Part shown: piece after piece, positions 1-8,149 of the stretch
Layout of the letters: each line of letters opens with the position of its first letter
How positions within the stretch are numbered: position 1 is the first letter of the stretch
Source: Phaeocystidibacter sp965659725
Lineage (GTDB): Bacteria > Bacteroidota > Bacteroidia > Flavobacteriales > Schleiferiaceae
Direction: 5' to 3'
Assembly (NCBI GenBank): GCA_965659725.1
Contig: CBFHXG010000006.1
Location: 1 to 64,000 of the forward strand
Length of the DNA stretch: 64,000 nucleotides
Translations under genes and position numbers: made by a program
The notes under the pieces: model-generated
Databases searched by the model: none
Seen by the model: only the letters and a program-made list of their open reading frames with translations
What the model was told of the DNA's origin: nothing

Positions 1-341
1 GATAGATAGGTTCTCAAGTGCATGCGAACACCATCTGCCACTTGTGCATCCAAGTTCAAGTTTGCAGTAGGTAAGTTAAAGTTAGACCCAAGATCTACTA
101 GTGTATCGCCAGATCCAGTTTCATGATTCAAGGCTTGGAATTGAAGGGCGAAGTCGCCGCCTACACGTAGCTTAAACCCGTTGAAAGGAACATCGTTGTC
201 CTTTGATGTTTCGAAAACATTCAATCCTTCGAACCCCGGGGTCCGGTAGTATTGCATTTCAGGTTGTTGTGCTACAGCCTGAGTTCCGAAGCCGATCATC
301 AGAACGGCGAAGGCTGATTTGAAAAGATTCACAGATTTCAT
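1..341 (-). CDS. Putative outer-membrane protein, N-terminal part (runs off left edge)
   Basis: The first 113 residues are visible; the gene continues past base 1. The start is the ATG at 341 (complement), followed by a clear signal peptide: a basic start, then a hydrophobic core (FAVLMIGFG) and an AVAQQ cleavage region. The mature part begins with YYRTPGFEGLNVFET and then shows short alternating stretches such as KLRVGGDFALQFQALNH and NLNLDAQVADGVRMHLRTYL, the beta-strand pattern of Bacteroidota porin-like barrels. It lies in the same direction as and 25 nt downstream of the YceI gene, so the two may be cotranscribed. The family cannot be fixed from the N-terminus; a porin or a soluble secreted protein are both possible. 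Confidence 0.6.
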   Translation of the reverse strand, partial: MKSVNLFKSAFAVLMIGFGTQAVAQQPEMQYYRTPGFEGLNVFETSKDNDVPFNGFKLRVGGDFALQFQALNHETGSGDTLVDLGSNFNLPTANLNLDAQVADGVRMHLRTYL

Positions 342-366
342 AATTAATGGTGTTAAGTGGTTGCTT

Positions 367-903
367 TTACTGTGTTACAATTACATTGAACTTGATAGTC
401 ACCTGATCACCAACCTTCATTGCTCCAAACATGAAGCTCGGGGCTTCCATGCCGTGATCAGTGAATAATACAGGGTGACTGCCGATTACTTTTAATTTTC
501 CGTCGGGAAGTGTTTCCACCTTGGCTTGAACCGTGATGCGTTTTTTAACGCCATTGATGGTGAGGTCTCCAACTAAGGTCATATCCGCCCCATTTCTAGA
601 AGAGTCTACCACTTCAAAGATAATCTTTGGGTGATCTTCAGCGTTCAAGGTCTTGTGTATTCTCTTGTCCATCAATCTATCGCCACTGGCCATAGATTCA
701 ACTACGAATTCAACGCGTAGGTTAGAGAGTGCTTGATTCCAATTTCCACTGGCATTGATCTGCTCAACTACAGCAGACCAGTCGTGAACATTCGAAGTTC
801 CTTCCACAGATACTTCAGATTGATTACTAAAACTGTAGGTCTGACCGTAAGAAACAACGGTCAAAAGAAGGGCGCAAAGCAGGGATGTGGTCTTGTTTAT
901 CAT
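367..903 (-). CDS. YceI family periplasmic lipid-binding-like protein
   Basis: This is a 178-residue secreted protein with a signal peptide (residues 1-20, ending SYGQ). The mature protein has the YceI lipocalin-like pattern: a VEGTSNVHDWS segment near residue 35, a central LNAEDHPKIIFE segment, then DLTINGVKKRITV and a final KVGDQVTIKFNV strand. YceI proteins bind isoprenoid-type lipids or amides in a beta-barrel in the periplasm, and many are induced by stress or redox change; the ligand here cannot be read. It is divergent from the S1/P1 nuclease gene, and two palindromes lie between them. Family assignment is firm, function is not. Confidence 0.88.
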   Translation of the reverse strand: MINKTTSLLCALLLTVVSYGQTYSFSNQSEVSVEGTSNVHDWSAVVEQINASGNWNQALSNLRVEFVVESMASGDRLMDKRIHKTLNAEDHPKIIFEVVDSSRNGADMTLVGDLTINGVKKRITVQAKVETLPDGKLKVIGSHPVLFTDHGMEAPSFMFGAMKVGDQVTIKFNVIVTQ

Positions 904-980
904 GGCTTAAAAGTTTTAGGATGCCAATTGAGATCCTGTTATTATTCTGATGCTAAGGTAAATGAGGTAGTAGGGCTTAG

Positions 981-1020
981 TGATGACGTTCATCATGGTC
1001 AAATATGATTTTTATCATAT
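981..1020. promoter_or_regulatory. Two palindromes between yceI and the nuclease gene, one of FNR/CRP form
   Basis: TGATGA-CGT-TCATCA (981-995) and ATATGAT-TTTT-ATCATAT (1003-1020) are perfect inverted repeats. The core of the second, TGAT-N4-ATCA, is the pattern bound by FNR-type members of the Crp/Fnr family. Downstream, GAAGTTTG (1033-1040) differs from the Bacteroidota -7 element TAnnTTTG by one base, and would put the palindrome centre about 35 bases upstream of a start site near 1047. Binding by a Crp/Fnr protein is inferred; no such regulator is in this window. Confidence 0.45.
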
Positions 1021-1070
1021 CCTCTAATTCGCGAAGTTTGCCTGACAGAAAACATCACATTCCCAATACC

Positions 1071-1835
1071 ATGAAGCACCTGCTCTACTCCATCTCCCTT
1101 GCTCTTCTTAGTCATGCCGCACTGGCATGGGGACAAACCGGTCACCGTGTTGTCGGCGAGATCGCATTTCGCCACATGACCCCTGCAGCGAAAGAGCGAG
1201 TGATCTCGATCCTAAGCAATGAAACACCAGCTATGGCGAGTACATGGATGGACTTCATCAAATCCAATAGTGATTACGACCATATGCGTGCTTGGCACTA
1301 CGTGACCATTCCAGATGGTGAACACTACCACGAAGTGGGCGCTCCAGAAGAAGGGGATGCGTATGAAGCTATGCAACGCATCATCGAGCAAATAAAGAAT
1401 GGTGAGTTTGAAGGGTGGACAGAGCAAGAAGCCCTCAAGAGTTTGATCCACCTCGTAGGTGATGTGCACCAACCTTTACACGTGGGTAATGGCGAAGACC
1501 GCGGTGGAAATGACGTAAAGGTCAAGTGGTTTGGTCAGAATTCGAACCTTCACCGCGTGTGGGATTCTGAAATGATCGACGGAACTCAGCTGTCCTACAC
1601 GGAATATGCAGACTGGATCAATATTGCAACACCCGACCAGATCTCGAAATGGCAGAACACCCCTATGGAAGAGTGGCTTCATGAATCCATGGCCATGAGA
1701 GAATCCGTCTATGATGTGGGTGACCCAGACAGAATGGGTTATCGCTATAACTACGAGAACATCGAAGGTCTCAATCGCAGGTTACTTCAGGCTGGTATCC
1801 GACTAGCTGGATTGCTGAACGAACTTTACGGATAA
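1071..1835 (+). CDS. S1/P1-family zinc nuclease, secreted
   Basis: This 254-residue protein is predicted to hydrolyse single-stranded DNA or RNA and 3'-phosphates outside the cytoplasm using three zinc ions. I start at the ATG at 1071 rather than the in-frame ATG at 1005, because a signal peptide follows directly (residues 1-19, ending AALA). Cleavage would expose Trp20 of AWGQTGHR, and in this family the N-terminal Trp is itself a zinc ligand. Other family motifs are visible: AWHYVTIP, then HLVGDVHQPLHVGNGEDRGG and NLHRVWD, which hold the His and Asp ligands. Length fits the family (about 250-290). It probably serves nutrient (phosphate or nucleoside) scavenging. Confidence 0.92.
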   Translation: MKHLLYSISLALLSHAALAWGQTGHRVVGEIAFRHMTPAAKERVISILSNETPAMASTWMDFIKSNSDYDHMRAWHYVTIPDGEHYHEVGAPEEGDAYEAMQRIIEQIKNGEFEGWTEQEALKSLIHLVGDVHQPLHVGNGEDRGGNDVKVKWFGQNSNLHRVWDSEMIDGTQLSYTEYADWINIATPDQISKWQNTPMEEWLHESMAMRESVYDVGDPDRMGYRYNYENIEGLNRRLLQAGIRLAGLLNELYG

Positions 1836-1864
1836 AGAAAGAGCCGCCCTTAGTAAGAGATTAA

Positions 1865-2554
1865 ATGCAGGAGACGTCATTATTATCTAGACATAGAGAC
1901 CATTGGTCAGCATTGTTTGGTCACGACTGGATGAGCGAAACCCCAAGTATCATCTTCACTGAGATCGATGAAAGTGAGCTCAAAGAAGAGAGAGGTGATA
2001 CGGAATGGTTGATCAACCGGAATGGCAAAAATGCTTTGCATTCGTTTATTCGCAAAAATCGACTGATCACTGCCTACCCTAGTGTGGAACCCATTCATTT
2101 CGAGGAATTCAATCTTCTTCAAGTAGATGAGTGGTCACCATCTTCCATCGAGCATACTGTTCATTTAGAGCATAATGGGATGCCGTTACGGACCTTCTGC
2201 AAGAATGTGTGGGAGATGGCCGAGGGATGTGAACTAGGACCGATCAAACTCGGCTTGTCGGGCTTGGTATACCGACTTACCCCCTCCACCTCCAAGAAGG
2301 GGAGCATAAAGAATGTAGATGGAAGGAATGACGACCTCACGAGTTATGAGTTCGAAGGGGGTATCTTAAGGAATGTGGAGAAAGCAGAAAGCTTCTATCA
2401 CCTGGGGTGGTTCGCAGATCTGGATATCCTAGGTTCAGAGTTCCCTCCTATCCGTATTTGGATCCACAAGAAGAACGCGCATTCAGCGCCAGTAGAGGGA
2501 GATGTCTACGAAGGTGAGTTCTGGCTTCAGTCTTGTCTGTTCACGGAGAAATAG
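1865..2554 (+). CDS. Hypothetical cytoplasmic protein
   Basis: This is a 229-residue acidic protein with no signal peptide, no membrane segment and no motif I recognise. The C-terminal half contains a run of probable beta strands (HLGWFADLDILG, PPIRIWIHKKN, GEFWLQSCLF). It follows the nuclease gene by 29 nt on the same strand, but there is no functional link I can defend. Its last 28 bases overlap, tail to tail, the end of the receiver-domain gene on the other strand, so the two mRNAs would be antisense to each other there. Confidence 0.6.
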   Translation: MQETSLLSRHRDHWSALFGHDWMSETPSIIFTEIDESELKEERGDTEWLINRNGKNALHSFIRKNRLITAYPSVEPIHFEEFNLLQVDEWSPSSIEHTVHLEHNGMPLRTFCKNVWEMAEGCELGPIKLGLSGLVYRLTPSTSKKGSIKNVDGRNDDLTSYEFEGGILRNVEKAESFYHLGWFADLDILGSEFPPIRIWIHKKNAHSAPVEGDVYEGEFWLQSCLFTEK

Positions 2555-2964
2555 GTCTCTGCATCAGCCATGACCTGTTTTAGTACGGCCTCGTTTAGCG
2601 GTTTGCTAATGAATTTGTGCACCCTTTCACGACCAGCCACCTTGTCCATGTCTCCACTATCGATACTCGAACTAAGCATCATAATGCAACAACGCTTTGT
2701 AGACACACTATTCAAATCATTGAATCTATCCACAAATTGAAACCCATTCATCTCAGGCATGTAGATATCGAGCAGGATCACACATTTCTCAGCCTCCTCT
2801 AAAACTACACCCGATTCGAATGCATCCAAAGCCTCGCGAGCAGAAGTAAAATTGACAAATGGCTTTTCCGGATGAAATAGCTCCATGTTCTTCTTCACGA
2901 TGGTGCGATCGATTAAACTATCATCGATCAAGATGATCCCAATATTTGAGTTATTGACGGACAT
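2527..2964 (-). CDS. Single-domain response regulator (REC)
   Basis: This is a 145-residue stand-alone receiver domain. The acidic pocket is LIDDS (residues 12-16), the phosphoacceptor is Asp66 in LLDIYMPEMNGF, the Ser/Thr switch lies in MLSSS (about 96-100) and the conserved Lys is 121 in FISKPL. There is no output domain, so it would pass a phosphoryl group on or act by protein contact, in the manner of CheY or Spo0F. It is the last gene of the minus-strand operon that starts with the ThiF-like gene, 2 nt behind the REC-histidine kinase that is its likely partner. Confidence 0.92.
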   Translation of the reverse strand: MSVNNSNIGIILIDDSLIDRTIVKKNMELFHPEKPFVNFTSAREALDAFESGVVLEEAEKCVILLDIYMPEMNGFQFVDRFNDLNSVSTKRCCIMMLSSSIDSGDMDKVAGRERVHKFISKPLNEAVLKQVMADAETYFSVNRQD

Positions 2965-2966
2965 TC

Positions 2967-4064
2967 TTATACCATTTCATCATCAGCGGGGAGCTCCACA
3001 TACATCTTGGTTCCTTCACCAAGGTCCGAATGAACTTCGATCAATCCACCGAGGCGTTTGACCGCTTCCTTTACCAAGTACAAGCCTAAGCCTGAGCCTG
3101 TGTTTCCTTTCGCATCGCGATAGAACATTTGGAAGACCTTTTCTTGGTTTTCCTTGCTAATCCCAACGCCAGAATCAACCACGGTAAGTGTGGCCTTGTT
3201 CTCGTCGGTTTCAACTTTTACATCTACCGTATGCTCTTCACCCCCCTCCTTCCGATACTTGATGGCGTTGGATATCAGATTATTAAGAATGATACGCACC
3301 TTCACTTCGTTCGACTTGAACGGTACATTATCCTGAACATTCCAAGTGAATGTGGTTCCCTCCATGGAAGGGTGGTAACGGTATTCACCCTCAATATCCT
3401 TGAGCATCTTTTCGAATTCGATCACCTCCAACATATTCTCGGAGTGCGTCGATTTATAGTAATCGATGATGTTATGGATGAACTCATCGAGCTTATCCAC
3501 CATCTCCTTGGTCATCTTAAAGTACTCAAGGGCTTTTTCATCTTTGACCTCTTGATTGGCGAGGTAGATCACTCCTTGTATACTCACAAGTGGCGCACGA
3601 AGGTCGTGCGAAACGCTGTACACAAAACGATCTAGCTCATCGTAGGCTTTCTGTAAAGATTGATTCTTTTCCTTGAGTTCCTTACGTGCATCGTAGATAT
3701 CCTTGGCATTGTTGATCGCTACCCTGAGCGTGTCTTCATTCCAAGGCTTAGAGATGAATTTATAGATCTGTCCTTTATTGATGGCGTTGATCACTGCCTC
3801 AATGTCGGCGTACCCCGTTAAGAGGATACGAATACAATCTGGATAATCGCCAACAACACTTTCGAAGAACTCTACACCTGTCATTTCAGGCATACGCTGA
3901 TCGGCTACAATGATCTCAATAGGCTCTTTGGCCAAGATCTCCATGCCTTCTTTGGCTGATATAGCGGTATACACCTTGTACTCTCTCCTAAAATTAGCTC
4001 GGAAAGAGTTCAGGTTATTCTGCTCATCATCTACGTAAAGTACGTGCGGTTTGCTGCTCGCCAT
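2967..4064 (-). CDS. REC-histidine kinase hybrid (receiver domain at N-terminus)
   Basis: This 365-residue soluble protein has a receiver domain first (VDDE at 11-14, phosphoacceptor Asp55 in ADQRMPEMTG, Lys106 in FISKPW), a coiled coil at about 120-148, and a HisKA dimerisation domain with phospho-His153 in YSVSHDLRAPL. A HATPase_c domain follows (VDSGVGIS, GSGLGLYLVKEAV). It lacks a sensor or membrane segment, so it is probably driven through its receiver by the upstream 7TM kinase; the gap between the two genes is 8 nt. The receiver closely resembles the one encoded at 8150-8623, suggesting a shared ancestor within the locus. Confidence 0.92.
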   Translation of the reverse strand: MASSKPHVLYVDDEQNNLNSFRANFRREYKVYTAISAKEGMEILAKEPIEIIVADQRMPEMTGVEFFESVVGDYPDCIRILLTGYADIEAVINAINKGQIYKFISKPWNEDTLRVAINNAKDIYDARKELKEKNQSLQKAYDELDRFVYSVSHDLRAPLVSIQGVIYLANQEVKDEKALEYFKMTKEMVDKLDEFIHNIIDYYKSTHSENMLEVIEFEKMLKDIEGEYRYHPSMEGTTFTWNVQDNVPFKSNEVKVRIILNNLISNAIKYRKEGGEEHTVDVKVETDENKATLTVVDSGVGISKENQEKVFQMFYRDAKGNTGSGLGLYLVKEAVKRLGGLIEVHSDLGEGTKMYVELPADDEMV

Positions 4065-4072
4065 ATCCTTTA

Positions 4073-6184
4073 CTATTGTATGTGTTGTACAGGCAGCGTA
4101 AGAATGAAGGTAGTTCCCTTGCCAGCCCCTGATTCGACTTCAATTTCACCGTTATGACTCCGAATTATGTTGTAAACGATCGAGAGTCCTAGTCCAGTTC
4201 CTTCGCCTACCGGTTTCGTAGTAAAGAATGGTTCAAAGATCTTCTTTTTGACCGATTCAGGCATGCCCGGTCCATTGTCTGAAATTCGTATTGCAATATG
4301 GTCATCATCTAGTGCTTCCGTTGTCAGAGTAATCTTACCTTTTTCTGTTTGATCAGGATTGGTCTTGATAGCCTGAGCCGCATTATTAATGATGTTCATG
4401 AATACCTGATTCAATTTACCTGCGTAACATTCAACCTTTGGAAGTGCTCCATAGTTCTTTTCTAGATCGATCAGGTCTTTGATGCTGTTATTCAACAAGA
4501 TAAGCGTACTATCCAGGCCTTCGTGAAGATCAACGAACTTGATATCCTGTTCATCCACCCTTGAGAATATCTTTAATCCTTTGATGATCTCAACCGTCCG
4601 ATCGGTACCGTCCTGCATGCCCTGTAGCAAGTCATCCACCTCATCAATGATATAATCAAATTCGATCTCCTCCTTGAATTGCTCGAGCTCTTCGACGGTC
4701 TTCGCATTCTCACTTTCTCTCAGCTTGTTTTCAAGCCACTCAAGCAACTCTTTGATATCGTCCATATCCCTGCGGAGTGGACCAATATTGGCCGAGATGA
4801 AGTTCACCGGGTTGTTGATCTCGTGGGCGATACCTGCAGTAAGCTGACCAAGTGATGCCATTTTCTCTGCATCCACGAGCTGACTTTGAGCCTCTTTCAA
4901 ATTGCTCAGAGTATCCTCCAATTTCTTTGTTCTCTCGCGAACCATTTGCTCCAAAAGCTCGTTCTGTTCGCGAACGATACGTTCGTTCTCCTTCGATACA
5001 CGAAGTGCCTCTTCCTGAGACGCTTCCTTCTCCTTCTTCAACGTGTTGATACGGTCTGCCAATGCAATGGAAAGCAAGATGGCTTCCACGCCACTGCCAA
5101 TCTCCAAGATGCTCTTGGACCAAAAGTTATACTCAATAACACCAAAGTTCTTGAGGGCAAAGATGAACAGGCCAGCCAGGAAGACCGTCCATGCTATGAG
5201 GAAGAATTTAGCAGGTCGGTAGCCCTTGCGAGCAATGATCGTTAGGAATACGAGCGCGTACAAACTAACCGTTAGTGCGCCAATATCTACCAAAGCATAA
5301 CTCAACGATGTAAGTCCAAACAGATACGCTGGGATCGCGAACGTATACAACGCCTGGAATATGTATAGCCCCTTGTGGAAATTTGGGGTAAATCGCTTCG
5401 TTTGTACAAAGATCTTAGCGAATTCTATGGCTGAAAAACCCACGAACGCTGAGTAGAACACGATGCTTCCGTTGTAAAAATCAGGACTGTTTGGATACAG
5501 ATACTGATAGGTAATACCCTCCAGTGAAATCTGGGTCAATCCAATGAATAAGATATAGGCTATGTAGGATAAATAACTCTTGTCCCTCGTAGTGATATAG
5601 ATGAACAAGTTGTAAAAGAACATGACGAATATGACGCCAATGTAGATACCCAGGAAAACCTGCTTGTTCCCATTGTCGGCTGTGATCGCGCGTTGCGTAC
5701 CCACTCGGATCGGCAAGAAGAGTTGATCCATGCTTCGAACCCGCAGATAGATCACCGTACTATCACCAGGCTCGAGTTCAACTGGAAATAAGAAGGTAGG
5801 ATGTTCAATGGGACGATGGGAGAATGGATATCTGTCGCCGGTCTTATAGGTAGGCTCGTAACCTGACATATACACTTCCAGGGAGTCGATGAGCGGATGT
5901 TCTAACTGTAGGAAGAATTCTCTGTTCCGACTTTCATTTACGATGGGGATCTTTAACCAATAGGCCGACTTATCCCTGTTGAAATTCAGTACTTCTGCTG
6001 TGCTTTTCTTGAAATCAACCAACTCAATATCAGACAATTCTGCGATGTTTGTGGAATCGCGATAGTACTGCGTATTCAAGCCAACATAACCCAGCTTGTT
6101 TTCGTCGGTGATTAACCAATGATCAACCTGAGCTAAACCTACAAGAGAGAAAAGGGTAAGAAGTAAGGATAGGTACTTTTTCAT
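4073..6184 (-). CDS. 7TMR-DISM sensor histidine kinase
   Basis: This is a 703-residue inner-membrane kinase. A signal-like N-terminus is followed by a periplasmic 7TMR-DISM extracellular domain (about 25-170), seven hydrophobic helices (about 180-385), a coiled coil (about 390-440), and a HisKA domain with His454 in GIAHEINNPVNF. The ATPase domain carries NNAAQA, DNGPGMPE and GEGTGLGLSI. In this family the extracellular beta-sandwich is thought to bind small ligands, often sugars, though most ligands are unknown. It sits 4 nt behind the GNAT-like gene, so the sensor is cotranscribed with two predicted enzymes. This supports, but does not prove, that it senses their product. Confidence 0.93.
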   Translation of the reverse strand: MKKYLSLLLTLFSLVGLAQVDHWLITDENKLGYVGLNTQYYRDSTNIAELSDIELVDFKKSTAEVLNFNRDKSAYWLKIPIVNESRNREFFLQLEHPLIDSLEVYMSGYEPTYKTGDRYPFSHRPIEHPTFLFPVELEPGDSTVIYLRVRSMDQLFLPIRVGTQRAITADNGNKQVFLGIYIGVIFVMFFYNLFIYITTRDKSYLSYIAYILFIGLTQISLEGITYQYLYPNSPDFYNGSIVFYSAFVGFSAIEFAKIFVQTKRFTPNFHKGLYIFQALYTFAIPAYLFGLTSLSYALVDIGALTVSLYALVFLTIIARKGYRPAKFFLIAWTVFLAGLFIFALKNFGVIEYNFWSKSILEIGSGVEAILLSIALADRINTLKKEKEASQEEALRVSKENERIVREQNELLEQMVRERTKKLEDTLSNLKEAQSQLVDAEKMASLGQLTAGIAHEINNPVNFISANIGPLRRDMDDIKELLEWLENKLRESENAKTVEELEQFKEEIEFDYIIDEVDDLLQGMQDGTDRTVEIIKGLKIFSRVDEQDIKFVDLHEGLDSTLILLNNSIKDLIDLEKNYGALPKVECYAGKLNQVFMNIINNAAQAIKTNPDQTEKGKITLTTEALDDDHIAIRISDNGPGMPESVKKKIFEPFFTTKPVGEGTGLGLSIVYNIIRSHNGEIEVESGAGKGTTFILTLPVQHIQ

Positions 6185-6188
6185 CCTT

Positions 6189-6959
6189 CTATGACTTAGT
6201 CAGGTTCTCTGCAAAGGGATTTTTGAATTCGTTTTCTTTGATCGATGGCAAAAGCAAGTCGTATTCCACGTCTACTTCGATTCGTCTACCTGGGGAAACC
6301 TCTGTCGTTACTTGCTGTAGATTTGCCCTTAAATCATTGATCTTCTTTTGTTCACTACCTCTTGCGTGCTCGAGGGTTGTCGTATCTTCCAGAAGGACGG
6401 CGGTAGCAAGAAGGTCTAGTTTCGGGTAGTAGAAGGTTCCTTGGTTACCTACTTCGGTAAGGATCTTACACCCCACTCTTTCGGCCCAACGAACGGTGTA
6501 TGGTGCGCAGAGTGCAAAAAGGGATTTGATCCCCATTTGTTCTGTGATCACAGCCCCTGCCCGTGTGGCAAAGAAACTGCCAACACCGAGGCCAGCAACT
6601 TCGAGGCTATTCCACAATCCACAGAGTTCACCTGTACCATCAATGGCCAGCTCACGAACGATATCGTGGATCTTCTGGTCTATAAAACCAGTAGCTTCTT
6701 CGATGGGCAGTTGTTGCGTGCCTCCTGCTGCGTGCACGCGGGCTCCACCATACACTTTTTTGCGATCGGGAGATTCCACGATTACTACGAAAACAGCGGG
6801 ATTTTCAGCCCAGGCGTGGTTGGCCGATGTAACTTTCTTTACACCGTGAACTTCAAGGACCTTACGGTGACCATCAATGAAGCGTTGCGAGCTCTCAGGG
6901 TCGTCAATAGCCCTAAAAGCCCGGATCCGTACTTCCGGTTGATTTAGCATGTCACTCAT
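6189..6959 (-). CDS. GNAT-fold acyltransferase-like protein
   Basis: I start this 256-residue protein at the ATG at 6959; a TTG nine bases upstream is also in frame. That ATG overlaps the stop of the ThiF-like gene (ATGAGTGA), which implies coupled translation. Residues 111-127 (ELCGLWNSLEVAGLGVG) resemble GNAT motif A: a strand, then a short Gly-rich turn leading into a helix (FFATRAGAVITEQMG) that would cradle the acyl-carrier pyrophosphate. ALCAPYTVRWAERVGC then looks like the motif B strand and helix. Members of this loose group include N-acyl amino acid and acyl-homoserine-lactone synthases, but I cannot name a substrate. The C-terminal 60 residues are outside the motif region. Confidence 0.65.
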   Translation of the reverse strand: MSDMLNQPEVRIRAFRAIDDPESSQRFIDGHRKVLEVHGVKKVTSANHAWAENPAVFVVIVESPDRKKVYGGARVHAAGGTQQLPIEEATGFIDQKIHDIVRELAIDGTGELCGLWNSLEVAGLGVGSFFATRAGAVITEQMGIKSLFALCAPYTVRWAERVGCKILTEVGNQGTFYYPKLDLLATAVLLEDTTTLEHARGSEQKKINDLRANLQQVTTEVSPGRRIEVDVEYDLLLPSIKENEFKNPFAENLTKS

Positions 6960-8031
6960 TCTTTCCAATCAGCTCTTCAAGATCCACGTAGAAACGACCC
7001 GACCTAACGTCATGCCCAAGCAGGATGCGTCTCGCGGTCTCTGCCATCATTGCTCCGCCTAGGTTTACGGAAGATGCCAGCTGAGGCCACGTAGTGATCT
7101 TCTTTCCAATCTCAGCAAACGACAATTTCGCTCTTTCGCTCGCTTTCTCGTAGTCTACGAGTGCAAATAACAAATTTCGTTTGTCTTCTTCAGTAAATTC
7201 TGCAGGATTCCTTCCCTCCCAGGGTTGAATTCTTCCGTGAAAAACAGGGCGTTGCGGTTCCAGATCGAATCTTTCCACATCCACCATACCCCTATCACTC
7301 GTATCCATAATCACGGGGATTCGCATAGGGGCTGCCATCTTTCTCAACAATACCTTGATCGGCAAGGCATCACACTCTTCTACCAAGAGATCTAGTCCTT
7401 GCATAAAGGTTTGAGCATTATCGGGATGGATGCCTTCGGGAAAGACCTCGATGTTAACATATGGGTCGATCTGAGCGATCTCACGAGCGGCGATCACCGT
7501 TTTCGGCATCCCCAACTGATGTAAACCTGCTCTGAGTCTGTTTAGGTTACTCAGGTCAAGCGTATCGAAATCCGCTATGCGAATGGTACCACCAATCGAC
7601 TCCATTGCCAAGGTTACAGCAGCAGCCTGACCTACACTAAGGCCCACTACTCCGACGGTCTTGTTGGAAAGGGCGTCCTGCTCTTCCGGAGTTATTTTAA
7701 ATTGATTCCTCGATGTGCGAACCGTCTTGTACTTGGTGTAATCTAAAACACGGATCACCTTATTCAGCCAGGGATAATAGACCCAGTTGCCAAGTGATCC
7801 ATTTTCGTTATCTATATAATCTGCAATGGCCTCTTGTAATTCTTCTTGTGAATACGGTTGATGAGGACGATCGATCTTGAACCACTCTTCCAGTTGTGCT
7901 TCAAAAAGATCCAATACTTCAGGATTTGCAGATTTCCATGCATCAGGAATGCCTGTTCCTTTTCTTACTTCCTGAATGCTCGGTTGATAGGTGGTGTGGT
8001 CCGTTGCCGGTTGCGTGTCACCGAGTGCCAT
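6952..8031 (-). CDS. ThiF/E1-like adenylation protein (Rv1355c-like, without nitroreductase domain)
   Basis: This is a 359-residue protein. Residues 1-120 are a helical N-terminal region with no motif I know. Residues 124-250 form an E1-like Rossmann domain: VGVVGLSVGQ for the nucleotide loop, IADFDTLDLSNLNRLRAG for the Asp and Arg that bind ATP, then PKTVIAAREIAQIDP. It contains a single cysteine (Cys220, VEECDALP), so the zinc-binding CxxC pairs of MoeB/ThiF are absent. The DTSDRGMVDVERFD segment matches my memory of mycobacterial Rv1355c-type proteins, in which a nitroreductase domain follows; here the protein ends first. The predicted role is carboxylate adenylation. It is the first gene of the minus-strand operon. 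Confidence 0.78.
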   Translation of the reverse strand: MALGDTQPATDHTTYQPSIQEVRKGTGIPDAWKSANPEVLDLFEAQLEEWFKIDRPHQPYSQEELQEAIADYIDNENGSLGNWVYYPWLNKVIRVLDYTKYKTVRTSRNQFKITPEEQDALSNKTVGVVGLSVGQAAAVTLAMESIGGTIRIADFDTLDLSNLNRLRAGLHQLGMPKTVIAAREIAQIDPYVNIEVFPEGIHPDNAQTFMQGLDLLVEECDALPIKVLLRKMAAPMRIPVIMDTSDRGMVDVERFDLEPQRPVFHGRIQPWEGRNPAEFTEEDKRNLLFALVDYEKASERAKLSFAEIGKKITTWPQLASSVNLGGAMMAETARRILLGHDVRSGRFYVDLEELIGKNE

Positions 8032-8059
8032 AAATGTTGGTTAGTGTTGTTCTCTGTAG

Positions 8060-8081
8060 GTGAATTTCGTTTAAAATTCAC
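8060..8081. promoter_or_regulatory. 22-bp palindrome upstream of the ThiF operon
   Basis: GTGAATTT-N6-AAATTCAC is a perfect 8-bp inverted repeat, 29-50 bases upstream of the ThiF-like start, in the 118-bp region shared with the divergent REC-Rrf2 pair. Its size and place suit an operator for a dimeric HTH protein. The Rrf2 regulator encoded at 8624-9094 is the obvious candidate, but this is inference. Confidence 0.5.
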
Positions 8082-8149
8082 AATCAATGTTCTCGAATTT
8101 ACAAGAATTTGATTTGTTTGGATAATTTAGGGGCCAGAGCAAACGATTT

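Noticed and set aside
6189..8031. The ThiF-like gene as part of a CBASS or other immune operon
   Set aside because: There is no nucleotidyltransferase, E2-like, JAB or effector gene near it; its neighbours are two-component proteins.
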